Assembly (NCBI GenBank): GCA_003164925.1
Contig: PLRV01000012.1
Location: forward strand, 2,422 to 66,421
From: Caulobacteraceae bacterium
Lineage (GTDB): Bacteria > Pseudomonadota > Alphaproteobacteria > Caulobacterales > Caulobacteraceae
Length of the DNA: 64,000 nucleotides
Reading direction: 5' to 3'
Both the position numbers and the translations under genes were made by a program. Every line of letters begins with the position of its first letter. Position 1 is the first letter of the stretch. The notes beneath the pieces were generated by a model, which ran no database searches, was not told the DNA's origin, and worked only from the letters and a program-made list of their open reading frames with translations. Below are positions 1 to 11,206 of the stretch, piece after piece.

Positions 1-1351
1 CGCCCATGCCCATGGCCTGGGCCATGCGCGCCATGGACTTGCCGCCGTCGCGGCTCATCATCTTGAAGGCGTCGGCCATCTGGCGGTGCTGCTTGAGCAG
101 GCGATTGACCTCCTGCACCTCGACGCCGGCTCCGGCCGCGACGCGGCGCTTGCGCGAGCCGTTGAGGACGTCCGGTTTGCGACGCTCCAGCTTGGTCATG
201 GAGGTGATGATCGCCTCCTGCCGCTTGAACACCTTGTCCGAGATATTGGCCTCGGCGATCTGCTTCTTGATCTTCTGCACGCCTGGCAGAAGGCCCATCA
301 GGCCCTGCATGCCGCCCATGCGCTGCATCTGACGCAGTTGTTCGGCCAGATCGTCCAGGTCGAACTGACCCTTCTGCATCTTCTTGGCCATCTTCTCGGC
401 CTTGGCGGCGTCGAAGTCGGCGGCAGCCTTTTCAACAAGCGCCACCACGTCGCCTGCGCCGAGAATCCGCCCGGCCACCCGGCGCGCATCGAAGGCGTCC
501 AGGGCGTCGATCTTCTCGCCGGCGCCCAGGAACTTGATCGGCAGGCCGGTCACGGCGCGCATGCTCAGCGCCGCCCCGCCGCGGGCGTCGCCGTCGGCGC
601 GGGTCAGGATCAGGCCGGTCAGCGGCAGGCGCTCATGGAAGGCCTTGGCCGTGCGCACCGCGTCCTGGCCGGTCAGGCTGTCGGCCACCAGCAGGGTCTC
701 GATCGGCGATGCGATGCGGGCGATCTCAGCCGCCTCGCTCATCATGGCTTCGTCCAGCGTCGTGCGGCCGGCGGTATCGAGGATCAGCACGTCGTAGCCG
801 CCCAGCCGCGCGGCCTGCAGCGCCCGGCGGGCGATGTCCGGCGCGCTCTGGCCGGCCATGATCGGCAAGGTGTCGACCTCGGCCTGCTGGCCCAGGGCGG
901 CGAGCTGCTCCATGGCCGCCGGACGGCGGGTGTCGAGCGAGGCCATCAGGACCTTCTTGCGCTCGAGCTTGGTCAGGCGCAGGCCCAGCTTGGCCGAGGT
1001 GGTGGTCTTGCCCGAGCCCTGCAGGCCGGCCATCAGGATCACCGCCGGGGGCGTGGTCGCCAGGTTCAAGCCTTCGGCTGGGCCTTCGCCGCCCAGCATG
1101 TCCACCAGGCCGTCGTGGACGATCTTGACCACCTGCTCGGAGGGCTTGACCGCGCGGATCACGCTTTCGCCCGAGGCCAGCTCCTTGGCCTTGGCGATGA
1201 AGTCGCGCACCACCGGCAGGGCCACGTCGGCCTCGAGCAGGGCCAGGCGCACCTCGCGCAGGGCCTCCTCGATATCGCGCTCGGACAGCACGCCGCGACC
1301 GGTCAACCGGTCGAACACCCCTGTCAGTCGCTCGCCTAAGCTCTCGAACAT
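1..1351 (-). CDS. ffh: Signal recognition particle GTPase Ffh (3' end beyond window)
   Basis: Protein component of the bacterial SRP. It binds 4.5S RNA and signal sequences of nascent inner-membrane proteins and docks with FtsY at the membrane. The frame opens with MFESLGERLTGVFDRLTGRG and has an NG domain with P-loop GLQGSGKTTT at about residues 109-118, then DTRRPAA, DTAGRT and TRADGD (the TKxD position), followed by the methionine-rich M domain (MAKKMQKG, RMGGMQGLMGLLPG, MMSRDGGKSM). About 450 codons are visible and the stop lies off the left edge. Its receptor FtsY is encoded at the other end of the window. The ATG at 1351 is the first start that gives the conserved N-terminus. Identification is secure. 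Confidence 0.97.
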   Translation of the reverse strand, partial: MFESLGERLTGVFDRLTGRGVLSERDIEEALREVRLALLEADVALPVVRDFIAKAKELASGESVIRAVKPSEQVVKIVHDGLVDMLGGEGPAEGLNLATTPPAVILMAGLQGSGKTTTSAKLGLRLTKLERKKVLMASLDTRRPAAMEQLAALGQQAEVDTLPIMAGQSAPDIARRALQAARLGGYDVLILDTAGRTTLDEAMMSEAAEIARIASPIETLLVADSLTGQDAVRTAKAFHERLPLTGLILTRADGDARGGAALSMRAVTGLPIKFLGAGEKIDALDAFDARRVAGRILGAGDVVALVEKAAADFDAAKAEKMAKKMQKGQFDLDDLAEQLRQMQRMGGMQGLMGLLPGVQKIKKQIAEANISDKVFKRQEAIITSMTKLERRKPDVLNGSRKRRVAAGAGVEVQEVNRLLKQHRQMADAFKMMSRDGGKSMARMAQAMGMG

Positions 1352-1393
1352 GCTCTCGCCTCAACAGTCCCGACGAATACGCAACGCAAAACG

Positions 1394-1421
1394 CCCCCGT
1401 GCGCGATCACGCGGACGGGGG
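1394..1421 (-). terminator. Rho-independent terminator between mutS and ffh
   Basis: Arms CCCCCGT and ACGGGGG enclose an inner CGCG/CGCG stem with an ATCA loop. Read on the minus strand, the direction of mutS transcription, the stem is followed by CGTTTTGCG, a short T-run. It lies about 125 bases past the mutS stop and about 40 before the ffh start. This suggests mutS transcription ends here and ffh has its own promoter in the same gap. Confidence 0.5.
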
Positions 1422-1546
1422 TCCTCGCCGCCCTCGTCCATCAGGAGATGGGGTCGTGGCGGTGGAGGCGCGTTGCAAAATGCGCCGAGGGAGCCGGCTT
1501 ATGCGCGCGGGGAGGGCGGAGAGTCAAGAAAGAGGGCTGGCAGGCC

Positions 1547-4261
<2,715 letters not shown>

Positions 4262-4354
4262 GAGGGCGGACGCTAGCCAGAGTCTGCCCTTCACGAAAGA
4301 GCGAGTTCCCTTCAAGAATGGAAGCGGCGCTGCTAAGCAGCCTCAACCCCGTTG

Positions 4355-5344
4355 ATGGAACCTGCCATGCGCGACCTTGCCCAGCCTAGCCTTGAGCAGC
4401 CCCGGCACGACTGGACTCTTGCTCAGATCGAGGCCCTGTTCGACCTGCCGTTCACCGAGCTGGTCTATCAGGCGGCGGCCGTGCACCGGGCCTGGTTCGA
4501 TCCCGCCGAGGTGCAGCGCTCTCAGCTTCTCTCGGTCAAGACCGGCGGCTGCGCGGAAGACTGCGGCTACTGCAGCCAGTCCGCCCATTTCGACACCGGG
4601 CTGAAGGCCTCGCGCCTGATGCAGGCGCAGGCGGTGATCGAACAGGCCCAGGCCGCCAAGGCCGGCGGGGCCCAGCGCTTTTGCATGGGCGCGGCCTGGC
4701 GCGAGCTGAAGGACCGCGATCTGCCGCAGCTTTCCGCCATGATCTCGGGGGTCAAGGCCCTCGGCCTGGAGACCTGCGCCACCTTGGGCATGCTGACGGC
4801 GGATCAGGCCAAGGCGCTGAAAAGCGCGGGGCTGGACTACTACAACCACAACCTCGACACCGGGCCGGACTACTACGACAAGGTGATCACCACCCGCACC
4901 TATCAGGACCGGCTGGACACCCTGGCCCATGTGCGCGCGGCCGGCGTGTCGGTGTGCTGCGGCGGCATCGTCGGCATGGGCGAGACGCGGGCCGACCGCG
5001 CGGGCCTTCTGCAAGCCCTGGCCAACCTGCCCGAGCACCCCGACAGCCTGCCGATCAACGACCTTGTGCCCATCCCCGGCACGCCGCTGGGCGACAGCGA
5101 GCCCATCGACGGGCTGGAGTTCGTGCGCACCATCGCCGTGGCCCGGCTGGTCTGCCCCAAGGCCGTCGTTCGCCTGTCGGCTGGCCGCGAGGGCATGAGC
5201 CGCGAGTTGCAGGCCCTATGCTTCCTGGCCGGCGCCAACTCCATCTTCGTGGGTAATCGGCTGCTCACCACCGCCAATCCCGAGATGGACGCCGACGACA
5301 AGCTGTTCGCGGACCTGGGGCTGAAGCCGATGACGATGGGCTAA
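4355..5344 (+). CDS. bioB: Biotin synthase BioB
   Basis: Radical-SAM enzyme that inserts sulfur into dethiobiotin, the last step of biotin synthesis. The radical-SAM cluster motif CxxxCxxC is visible as CAEDCGYC (Cys66, 70, 73). The family segments [30 protein letters not shown] and SAGREGM follow, and [16 protein letters not shown] is near the end. The length of 329 residues is normal. A second ATG at 4367 (MRDLAQ) is an equally possible start. No other bio genes are adjacent. The 3' end overlaps the converging DUF983 gene by four bases. Confidence 0.96.
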   Translation: MEPAMRDLAQPSLEQPRHDWTLAQIEALFDLPFTELVYQAAAVHRAWFDPAEVQRSQLLSVKTGGCAEDCGYCSQSAHFDTGLKASRLMQAQAVIEQAQAAKAGGAQRFCMGAAWRELKDRDLPQLSAMISGVKALGLETCATLGMLTADQAKALKSAGLDYYNHNLDTGPDYYDKVITTRTYQDRLDTLAHVRAAGVSVCCGGIVGMGETRADRAGLLQALANLPEHPDSLPINDLVPIPGTPLGDSEPIDGLEFVRTIAVARLVCPKAVVRLSAGREGMSRELQALCFLAGANSIFVGNRLLTTANPEMDADDKLFADLGLKPMTMG

Positions 5345-5757
5345 AACGCCTCGCCGGACGGATCGCCCTTGCAGTTCAAGGCCCAGTGCAGACCGATGAT
5401 GGCGCCCTTGACCCGGGGCAACAGCAGCAGCGTCAGGACCGCGATGGTCGGCAACGTGGTCCCGATCACCAAGGCTGTCGGCGCCCGCCAGATGAAGGGC
5501 ATGAACAGCATAGGCCCGATCACGATATGGCCCACCAGCAGGATGGTGAAATAGGGGCCCGCGTCGTCGGCGTGATACTGGGTGTTGTCGTGGCCGCAGG
5601 CCTGGCACGGCGTCACCTTCAGATAGGCCCGGTACAGCTTGCCCTGGCCGCAGTTGGGACAACGGCCGATCAGGCCGCGCCGCATGCCCTCCAGGATCTG
5701 ACCGCGGCGCGAGGCGGTTGGCGTTTCAAGGGTTTGCGTCAAGCTTTGGCCGGTCAT
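5341..5757 (-). CDS. DUF983 family membrane protein
   Basis: A 138-residue protein of the DUF983 family: an N-terminal zinc-ribbon-like CPNCG...CQACG (about residues 32-56) followed by two hydrophobic segments ([19 protein letters not shown] and [18 protein letters not shown]) and a short tail ending in [11 protein letters not shown]. The family is common in alphaproteobacteria, often near cytochrome oxidase or Nudix genes, but has no settled function. It converges on bioB with a four-base overlap and is probably monocistronic. Two palindromic repeats lie just upstream of its start. Confidence 0.85.
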   Translation of the reverse strand: MTGQSLTQTLETPTASRRGQILEGMRRGLIGRCPNCGQGKLYRAYLKVTPCQACGHDNTQYHADDAGPYFTILLVGHIVIGPMLFMPFIWRAPTALVIGTTLPTIAVLTLLLLPRVKGAIIGLHWALNCKGDPSGEAF

Positions 5758-5767
5758 GGGTGGCTCC

Positions 5768-5816
5768 TAGAGCGCTGCCCGGCTAAGTGGAATCGGTTAG
5801 CCGATCAGGCAGCGCG
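5768..5816. repeat. TAGAGC-type palindromic repeat, copy 1
   Basis: Begins TAGAGCGCTGCC and closes with GGCAGCGC. An inner pair GGCTA/TAGCC flanks a short loop. It is one of nine palindromes in the window that open with TAGAGC or a close variant, and lies between the DUF983 start and the secreted protein gene at 5938. Confidence 0.6.
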
Positions 5817-5830
5817 ACCAACAAGAAACC

Positions 5831-5870
5831 TAGAGCAGGGACCGGTTCATCAGAACCAGGCAATGCTCTG
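5831..5870. repeat. TAGAGC-type palindromic repeat, copy 2
   Basis: TAGAGCA pairs with TGCTCT, and GGTTC/GAACC forms the inner stem around the loop atca. It sits 15 bases after copy 1, so this intergenic gap carries a tandem pair, as do the gaps near 24,600 and 53,250. Confidence 0.6.
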
Positions 5871-5937
5871 GGGCACAGAACCGGTGGTGCGCCTCCGGTA
5901 AGGCGACGTCAACCGGCTCGGGGGTATAGATGGGCGC

Positions 5938-6336
5938 ATGATCCTCGCCCGCAACCCCGCGCTCCTGTTCGCCGCCGCCCTGCTTGTGGCTCCCGCCCTG
6001 GCGCACGCCGACGGCGCGGACAAGAAACAGAAGGGCACGTTCGTGGCCGTCTCGGACCTGGCCGCGACGGCCCTGCGGCTGGACGGCGGCCATGGGGTGA
6101 TGACGGTGGAGGCCGGCCTGGACATTCCCGATCCGGTGCTGCGCAACTATGCGGACCTGTCCGAGCCCAGGCTGCGCGAAGCCTTCGCCCAGGTGCTGCA
6201 GATCTACGCTGGGGGTCTGGCGCCCGGCCGTCCGCCCGATGTGGATTACATGGCCCGCCAGTTCCAGGCCGCCGCCGACCGGGTGCTGGGCCGCCCGGGC
6301 TCCAGGCTGTTGCTGGGCGGGGTGATGGTCAATTAG
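5938..6336 (+). CDS. Secreted hypothetical protein, FliL-like C-terminus
   Basis: A 132-residue protein with a clear Sec signal peptide (MILARNPALLFAAALLVAPALAHADG, cleavage after AHA). The mature part reads VMTVEAGLDIPDPVLRNYAD, then SEPRLREAFAQVLQIYAGG and ends LLLGGVMVN. This order (amphipathic strand, acidic/proline turn, R-x-R-x-AF helix, hydrophobic end) resembles the C-terminal domain of FliL-type flagellar basal-body proteins, but the fit is by eye. No flagellar gene is nearby. It is probably periplasmic. Function unknown. Confidence 0.7.
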   Translation: MILARNPALLFAAALLVAPALAHADGADKKQKGTFVAVSDLAATALRLDGGHGVMTVEAGLDIPDPVLRNYADLSEPRLREAFAQVLQIYAGGLAPGRPPDVDYMARQFQAAADRVLGRPGSRLLLGGVMVN

Positions 6337-6353
6337 GGAGGCGGCGCGAGCAC

Positions 6354-6375
6354 CCTTCCCCCTTGGTGGGGAAGG
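6354..6375 (+). terminator. GC hairpin after the secreted protein gene
   Basis: CCTTCCCC and GGGGAAGG form an eight-base stem around the loop CTTGGT, starting 18 bases after the stop at 6336. The following bases ATGCTTTATCC contain only a weak T-run. It may terminate transcription or be another copy of the clustered repeats that follow. Confidence 0.35.
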
Positions 6376-6427
6376 ATGCTTTATCCTGAACCGCCGCAGC
6401 GCTCCGTTGAACGCATGGCGAGCCTGC

Positions 6428-6519
6428 TTTCGAAGGGCGTGGCCCTGTCAAGGACGACGCTGCGCGTCGCCGCGAAGCGGTCGGCAAAGCCGATCCTTGA
6501 CTGGACCAGACCTTCGAAA
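6428..6519. repeat. Nested inverted repeat (possible cruciform)
   Basis: The outer arms TTTCGAAGG (6428-6436) and CCTTCGAAA (6511-6519) enclose GTCAAGGA (6447-6454) and TCCTTGAC (6494-6501), with a further CGACG/CGTCG hairpin at 6455-6469 inside. No convincing reading frame crosses it. It belongs to the 408-base gap 6337-6744, which holds four separate inverted repeats and no gene. Confidence 0.55.
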
Positions 6520-6574
6520 AATCATTCCATCATGCGAAAGACGGCGGGGAATGAGCGCCGCCGTTTCGACCGCT

Positions 6575-6661
6575 CGTCCCCGCGCAGGCGGGGATCCAGG
6601 CTTTTTGTTCGTTTGCGCCAAGCTGGACAGTCCTGGGTCCCCCGCCTCCGCGGGGGATGAG
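6575..6661. repeat. Paired GC-rich inverted repeat element
   Basis: The left arm (6575-6600) contains its own palindrome CCCCGC-GCA-GGCGGGG and ends ATCCAGG. The right arm (6632-6661) begins CCTGGGT and contains CCCCCGC-CTCC-GCGGGGG. The two arms are inverted copies about 31 bases apart, the arrangement seen in REP-pair elements. A TCATTCC/GGAATGA pair (6522-6528, 6548-6554) lies just before it. Confidence 0.55.
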
Positions 6662-6744
6662 CGGATTTTGAAGTCGGCAGTCGCTCCTCAGACGACATCC
6701 ATTTGGTCTGACAGCCATTCTTGATCGGCCACGTAAACGCCCCC

Positions 6745-9093
6745 CTAAACCGGCGGCGGTCCCGCCAGGATATCCCGCTTGCCGGCGTGGTTGGCCGGGC
6801 CGACCACGCCCTCCTGCTCCATGCGCTCGATGAGGGAGGCGGCGCGGTTGTAGCCGATCTGCAGGCGACGCTGGATGTAGCTGGTGGAGGCTTTGCGGTC
6901 GCGGGTGACCACGGCGACGGCCTGATCGTACAGATCGTCGCCCGAACCGCCGCCGTCGCCGAAGCCGCCGCCGTCCTCGGGCTCCTCGGGCGCGGCGGTC
7001 ACTTCCTCCAGGTACTGCGGCTCGCCCTGATCGCGCAGGAACTTGGCCACGGCCTCGACCTCGCCGTCGGACACGAACGGGCCGTGCAGGCGGGTGATGC
7101 GGCCGCCGCCGGCCATGTACAGCATGTCGCCCTGGCCCAGCAGCTGCTCGGCGCCCTGCTCCTGCATGATGGTGCGCGCGTCGATCTTGGAGGTGACCTG
7201 GAAGCTGATGCGGGTGGGGAAGTTGGCCTTGATGGTGCCGGTGATCACGTCCACCGACGGCCGCTGAGTGGCCATGATCAGGTGGATGCCGGCCGCGCGC
7301 GCCATCTGGGCCAGGCGCTGCACGGCGCCCTCGATGTCCTTGCCGGCCACCATCATCAGGTCGGCCACCTCGTCGATCACCACCACCAGATAGGGCATGG
7401 GTTCGGGGCGAAGCTGCTCCTGCTCGTAGACCGCCCGTCCGGCGTCGTCGAAACCGGTCTGCACCGTGCGTACGAAGTGCTCGCCCTTGGCCAGGGCTTC
7501 GCGGGCCTTTTCGTTGTAGCCGGCCACGTTGCGCACGCCGATCTTGGACATGCGCCGATAGCGGTCCTCCATCTCGCGCACGGTCCACTTCAGGGCCACG
7601 ATGGCCTTCTTGGGGTCGGTGACGACCGGCGCCAGCAGATGCGGGATGCCGTCATAGACCGACAGCTCCAGCATCTTGGGATCGATCATGATGAACCGAC
7701 ACTGGTCCGGCGCCAGGCGGTACAGAATCGACAGGATCATGGCGTTGACCCCCACCGATTTGCCCGAGCCGGTGGTGCCCGCGATCAGAAGATGCGGCAT
7801 GCGCGCCAGATCGGTGACGTAGGGCTCCCCGCCGATAGTTTCGCCCAGCGCCATGGGCAGGACGTGGCTGGTCTTCTCATATTCGTTGGAGGACAGCAGG
7901 TCGCGCAGATAGACCGTCTCGCGCCGGGCGTTGGGCAGTTCGATGCCGATGGCGTTGCGGCCTTGCACCACCGACACGCGGCAGGCCGACACGCTCATGG
8001 AGCGCGCGATGTCGTCCGACAGGGCCACCACCCGCGCGTGCTTTACCCCGGGCGCCGGCGACAGCTCGTATAGGGTGACCACCGGGCCGGGCCGGATCTG
8101 GTCGATGGTTCCTTTGACCCCGAATTCGGCCAGCACGCTTTCCAGGAGCCGGGCATTCTGGCGCAGCCCGCCCTCGTCGACCGCGGAAGCGCGCGCCTTG
8201 GGCTTGGCCAGCATGGAAAGCTCGGGCAGGCGGAAGCCGTCCTCGCGCACGAAGGCGAAGGCGCCTTGCACCTCGCGCGCCTCGCGTTTGGAGCGTTGCT
8301 GGCTCTTGGCGCCCTTCACGCTGGGCGCGGGAGCGGGCGAGGCTATGGCCACGTCGCGCTCGTCTTCGTCGTTATCGTCCTGCGCCGCCGGCTGGGCGAT
8401 GCGCGCGGCGCGTTTGCGCACGGCCTTGGCCGTTTGCGGCGGCGGAGCGCGGCGCTCGACCAGGCCCTGAGCCGTCGACACCGCGCCATCGGCCAAGGCG
8501 GCCAGGTCGCGGCGGGAAAGGCCGATGGCGAAGCCCAGGGCGGTCAGGGCGGCGATCGCCAACAGGGTCGCGGCGATGATCTCCGCGCCGGGCAGACGCG
8601 CGAAATGGAACACCGAGGCGGCGGCGAACAACAGGCCCGCGCCCCATATCCCGCCCAGCCCTTCGGCCAGGGGCCACACGGCCGGCGCGGGCGGGGCGGC
8701 CATCACCCCGGCGAGGGCCGCCACGCCGAGCACGCCCAGGCCGGCGCGCAGGCGAAGGGCGCCGCGCGCCAGATGCGGATCGCGCTGGGCCACGCGACTG
8801 AGGCCGAAGATCACCACCAGGGCCGCCAGAATCCAGGCCGAGAGCCCCAGGGACTGCAGACTCACGTCCGCCAGCCTGGCGCCGAGGCCGCCCAAGAGGT
8901 TGCGCGTCGGCGACTGCGAGGCGGTGTTCCAGCTTGGATCGTCGGCGTGGTAGCTGGCCAGGGCGCCGATCAGCGTCAAGCCGAGCACCGTGACCACGCC
9001 GCCGCGAAAGCGCGCGCTGGCCGGATGGTCCCAGCCGGACCTGACGCCGCGCGCCAGCCACAGGTGCGCTTCATTGCTCGCCTTCCCAGCCAT
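6745..9093 (-). CDS. ftsK: DNA translocase FtsK
   Basis: Septal DNA pump that clears and aligns chromosome termini during division. The 782-residue protein has four hydrophobic segments in residues 30-195, a short acidic/basic linker (about 205-280), then the motor with Walker A GTTGSGKS (about 439-446) and Walker B LVVVIDEVADLMM. The C-terminal winged-helix gamma domain (VVTRDRKASTSYIQRRLQIG...RMEQEGVVGP) reads polar KOPS sites and activates XerCD; xerC lies at 53888. The linker is short compared with enterobacterial FtsK, as in Caulobacter-type proteins. A CtrA-like box lies about 50 bases upstream of the start. Confidence 0.96.
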   Translation of the reverse strand: MAGKASNEAHLWLARGVRSGWDHPASARFRGGVVTVLGLTLIGALASYHADDPSWNTASQSPTRNLLGGLGARLADVSLQSLGLSAWILAALVVIFGLSRVAQRDPHLARGALRLRAGLGVLGVAALAGVMAAPPAPAVWPLAEGLGGIWGAGLLFAAASVFHFARLPGAEIIAATLLAIAALTALGFAIGLSRRDLAALADGAVSTAQGLVERRAPPPQTAKAVRKRAARIAQPAAQDDNDEDERDVAIASPAPAPSVKGAKSQQRSKREAREVQGAFAFVREDGFRLPELSMLAKPKARASAVDEGGLRQNARLLESVLAEFGVKGTIDQIRPGPVVTLYELSPAPGVKHARVVALSDDIARSMSVSACRVSVVQGRNAIGIELPNARRETVYLRDLLSSNEYEKTSHVLPMALGETIGGEPYVTDLARMPHLLIAGTTGSGKSVGVNAMILSILYRLAPDQCRFIMIDPKMLELSVYDGIPHLLAPVVTDPKKAIVALKWTVREMEDRYRRMSKIGVRNVAGYNEKAREALAKGEHFVRTVQTGFDDAGRAVYEQEQLRPEPMPYLVVVIDEVADLMMVAGKDIEGAVQRLAQMARAAGIHLIMATQRPSVDVITGTIKANFPTRISFQVTSKIDARTIMQEQGAEQLLGQGDMLYMAGGGRITRLHGPFVSDGEVEAVAKFLRDQGEPQYLEEVTAAPEEPEDGGGFGDGGGSGDDLYDQAVAVVTRDRKASTSYIQRRLQIGYNRAASLIERMEQEGVVGPANHAGKRDILAGPPPV

Positions 9094-9138
9094 AGGTTCT
9101 CCGCCGTCAAAGACCTCGCCTTTGTGGGCCTCGCTTGG

Positions 9139-9153
9139 TTAAGGTCCCTTTAC
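9139..9153. promoter_or_regulatory. CtrA-like box upstream of ftsK
   Basis: TTAA-GGTCCCT-TTAC matches the Caulobacterales CtrA consensus TTAA-N7-TTAA at seven of eight half-site bases. It lies 46-60 bases upstream of the ftsK start, in the divergent gap shared with the UbiH-type gene. The spacing suits a promoter-proximal site. This is inference from the motif only. Confidence 0.35.
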
Positions 9154-9160
9154 CTTGCGC

Positions 9161-9198
9161 AAACCCTCTCCCCCACCTTCGGGCGGGGGAGAGGGTTT
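9161..9198. repeat. 14-base perfect inverted repeat in the ftsK/ubiH gap
   Basis: AAACCCTCTCCCCC (9161-9174) and GGGGGAGAGGGTTT (9185-9198) form a perfect 14-base stem with a ten-base loop. It looks like a terminator, but it stands between two divergent starts, so it is more likely a dispersed repeat or a transcribed leader hairpin. The same CTCC/GGAG style recurs at 60443-60468. Confidence 0.5.
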
Positions 9199-9238
9199 CT
9201 GTTGCCCGACGCGGATCGCTCACGGCATATGACGACCC

Positions 9239-10507
9239 ATGACTTCTGCCATGACTTCCACCCTCGATGCGGACGTGGCCATCGTCGGCGCGGGCGTGGC
9301 CGGCGCGACCCTGGCCCTGGCTCTGGCCCAGGGCGGCCTTGCGCCCCTGCTCATCGACCGCGCGCCCCTGCCTGACCAGCTGGAGCCGACTTTCGACGGC
9401 CGCGCCTGGGCCATCGCCTACAGCGTGTTTCGCCAGTGGAAGGCGCTAGGACTGGGCGAGGGACTGACGCCTCTGGCCCAGCGTATCGAGCAGATCCTGG
9501 TCACCGACGGTCGCCGCCCGGGCGCGTCGAGCCCCTCCGGTCCTTCGCCTTTCCTGCTTCGGTTCGATTCGGACGAGATCGCCGACCGATCCGACGGCGA
9601 GCCCTTGGGCTACATGTTGGAGAACCGCGCCATCCGCGCCGCCCTGGCCCAGGCCATCGCCGCGAGGGGCATTCCGGTTCTGGCGCCTGCGCGCCTGGTT
9701 CAGGCGGACTTTTCCGGGGGCGGCGCGCGCCTGACCCTGGAGGATGGCCGCTGCGTGCGCGCGCCCCTGGCGGTGGCGGCGGACGGACGCGGCTCGGCCA
9801 TGCGCAAGGCCGCGAACATCGGCGCCATTGGCTGGCCCTATGGTCAGAGCGGGGCGGTGGCCACGGTGCAGCTCAGGCGCCCGCACCAAGGCGTGGCCCA
9901 CGAATATTTCCTGCCCAGCGGCCCCTTCGCCATCCTGCCCTTGACCGAAGACAGGGCCAGTCTGGTGTGGACCGAGAGTCGGTCCGGCGCCGACGCCCTC
10001 ATGCAAGCCTCGCCCGAGGCGTTCCAGGCCCATCTAGACCGCCGGTTCGGGTCGCTGATGGGCGGGGCCCAAGCCTTGCCGGGGCGCTTCAACTACCCCC
10101 TCTCGCTGGAGCTGGCCGAGCGGATGGTCGCGCCTCGCCTGGCGCTGATCGGGGACGCCGCCCATGGGGTGCATCCCATCGCCGGCCAGGGGCTGAACCT
10201 GGGCCTGAAGGACGTCGCCGCCTTGGCCGAGGTGCTGGTGGAGGCCAAGCGTCTGGGCGAAGACATCGGCGCGCTGCCGGTGCTTGAGCGCTACGCCGCC
10301 TGGCGCCGGTTCGACACGGTGACCATGGCCGCCGGCATGGACGCCTTCGTGCGTCTGTTCTCCAACGACCATCCCCTGCTGCGCCTGGCGCGTGGGGCGG
10401 GCATGAGCCTGGTGGGCGCGATCGGGCCCGCACGGCGATTTTTTATGCATGAAGCCGGCGGGGCGGTCGGCGATCTGCCGCGATTACTGCGGGGCGAGAC
10501 GCTTTAG
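9239..10507 (+). CDS. UbiH/UbiF/Coq6-family FAD-dependent monooxygenase
   Basis: Flavoprotein hydroxylase of the ubiquinone-synthesis family. It has an N-terminal FAD-binding VAIVGAGVAGATLALALAQG, the mid motif DGRGSAMRK and the second FAD motif LALIGDAAHGVHPIAGQGLN followed by LGLKDVAALAEVL. The length of 422 residues fits UbiH, UbiF or UbiL, each of which hydroxylates a different position of the ubiquinone ring. Which position this enzyme attacks cannot be told from sequence alone. A second ATG at 9251 (MTSTLDADV) is an equally possible start, and no clear Shine-Dalgarno decides between them. Divergent from ftsK. Confidence 0.85.
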   Translation: MTSAMTSTLDADVAIVGAGVAGATLALALAQGGLAPLLIDRAPLPDQLEPTFDGRAWAIAYSVFRQWKALGLGEGLTPLAQRIEQILVTDGRRPGASSPSGPSPFLLRFDSDEIADRSDGEPLGYMLENRAIRAALAQAIAARGIPVLAPARLVQADFSGGGARLTLEDGRCVRAPLAVAADGRGSAMRKAANIGAIGWPYGQSGAVATVQLRRPHQGVAHEYFLPSGPFAILPLTEDRASLVWTESRSGADALMQASPEAFQAHLDRRFGSLMGGAQALPGRFNYPLSLELAERMVAPRLALIGDAAHGVHPIAGQGLNLGLKDVAALAEVLVEAKRLGEDIGALPVLERYAAWRRFDTVTMAAGMDAFVRLFSNDHPLLRLARGAGMSLVGAIGPARRFFMHEAGGAVGDLPRLLRGETL

Positions 10508-10518
10508 GTTTTTGTTTT

Positions 10519-10568
10519 AACGCGCGTTTTATCCGAAAACCGGTTCGCACTTTTCGGAACGCGCTTTA
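10519..10568. repeat. Palindromic repeat, copy 3 (AACGCG...CGCTTTA type)
   Basis: Arms AACGCGCGTTTTATCCGAAAA and TTTTCGG-AACGCGCTTTA flank the core CCGGTTCGCAC. It lies 12 bases past the monooxygenase stop and reaches the stop of the small converging gene at 10566. The TTTTCCGAAAACCGGTT-like core is typical of alphaproteobacterial intergenic palindromes. Confidence 0.55.
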
Positions 10569-10769
10569 GCCTGGATTCCGGCCACTGTTCTCAAGGTAGA
10601 ATAGTCGCGTTTGTAGCAAGAGTACTTCCACGCCCGCGCATTCAGGGTGCTTCTTCAGCAAGTCATGCGCGTGTCGCATAACGTCCACGCCGTGCGTCTG
10701 ATGCACGGTTTCCAGCGGATCGTCTCCGCGGGCGGCGTATTTGGAAGCCACCTTGAACGTGTAGATCAT
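10566..10769 (-). CDS. Small hypothetical protein (67 aa)
   Basis: The short frame MIYTFKVASKYAARGDDP... ends LLLQTRLFYLENSGRNPG. The segment DVMRHAHDLLKKHPECAGVEVL resembles small alphaproteobacterial proteins in which a helix and a 'hpxcxxvEv' strand recur, but I cannot name the family. An in-frame TTG at 10775 is an alternative start with a weak GAG seven bases before it. It is tail-to-tail with the UbiH-type gene. No function proposed. Confidence 0.5.
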   Translation of the reverse strand: MIYTFKVASKYAARGDDPLETVHQTHGVDVMRHAHDLLKKHPECAGVEVLLLQTRLFYLENSGRNPG

Positions 10770-10840
10770 GGACAAGACTTAGCTCGGCCTTGAGCGCCGG
10801 CCCATGCGGGTTTGCGTCGCAGCATAGGCTTAACCGCTGT

Positions 10841-11206
10841 TCAGGTTCGGCTCTGACCCGCCGCGGACAGACCCTCCACATAGCCGCGCCAATGGACCTC
10901 GCGCCGCGCGCCCAGGTCGTACAGCAGGTCCCAGCTGTAGAGGCCGCTATCGTGGCCGTCGTCGAACACCAGCCGCACCGCATAGGCGCCAATGGGCTGG
11001 ATATCCAGGACCGCGACCTGCGCCTTGCCCGGAATGGGCGGGCGCGGTCCGGCGCCGTGGCCCCGGTCCTGGGCGCTGCCGGTCATCACCCTCAGATATT
11101 CGGCCGATAGGTCGAAGCTTGCGCCGTCATCGAAGGCGATGGCGAGGCTTTTGCGGTCCTTGGATAGCCGCAGCGCCTTGGGCCAGGGCCTGGGCGCCGG
11201 ACTCAT
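10841..11206 (-). CDS. DUF971 family protein
   Basis: A 121-residue DUF971 protein, the small domain that also forms the N-terminus of gamma-butyrobetaine hydroxylases. Recognisable segments are [46 protein letters not shown] and [16 protein letters not shown]. Stand-alone members occur beside iron-sulfur (apbC/mrp) or moa genes in other bacteria. No partner of that kind is adjacent here. The start ATG overlaps the stop of the upstream Trm112 gene (ATGA), so the two are probably co-transcribed and translationally coupled. Confidence 0.85.
   Translation of the reverse strand: MSPAPRPWPKALRLSKDRKSLAIAFDDGASFDLSAEYLRVMTGSAQDRGHGAGPRPPIPGKAQVAVLDIQPIGAYAVRLVFDDGHDSGLYSWDLLYDLGARREVHWRGYVEGLSAAGQSRT

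Noticed and set aside
86-1339. Long plus-strand frame opposite ffh
   Set aside because: High-GC antisense shadow of ffh, with His/Gln/Gly/Arg-rich nonsense composition.
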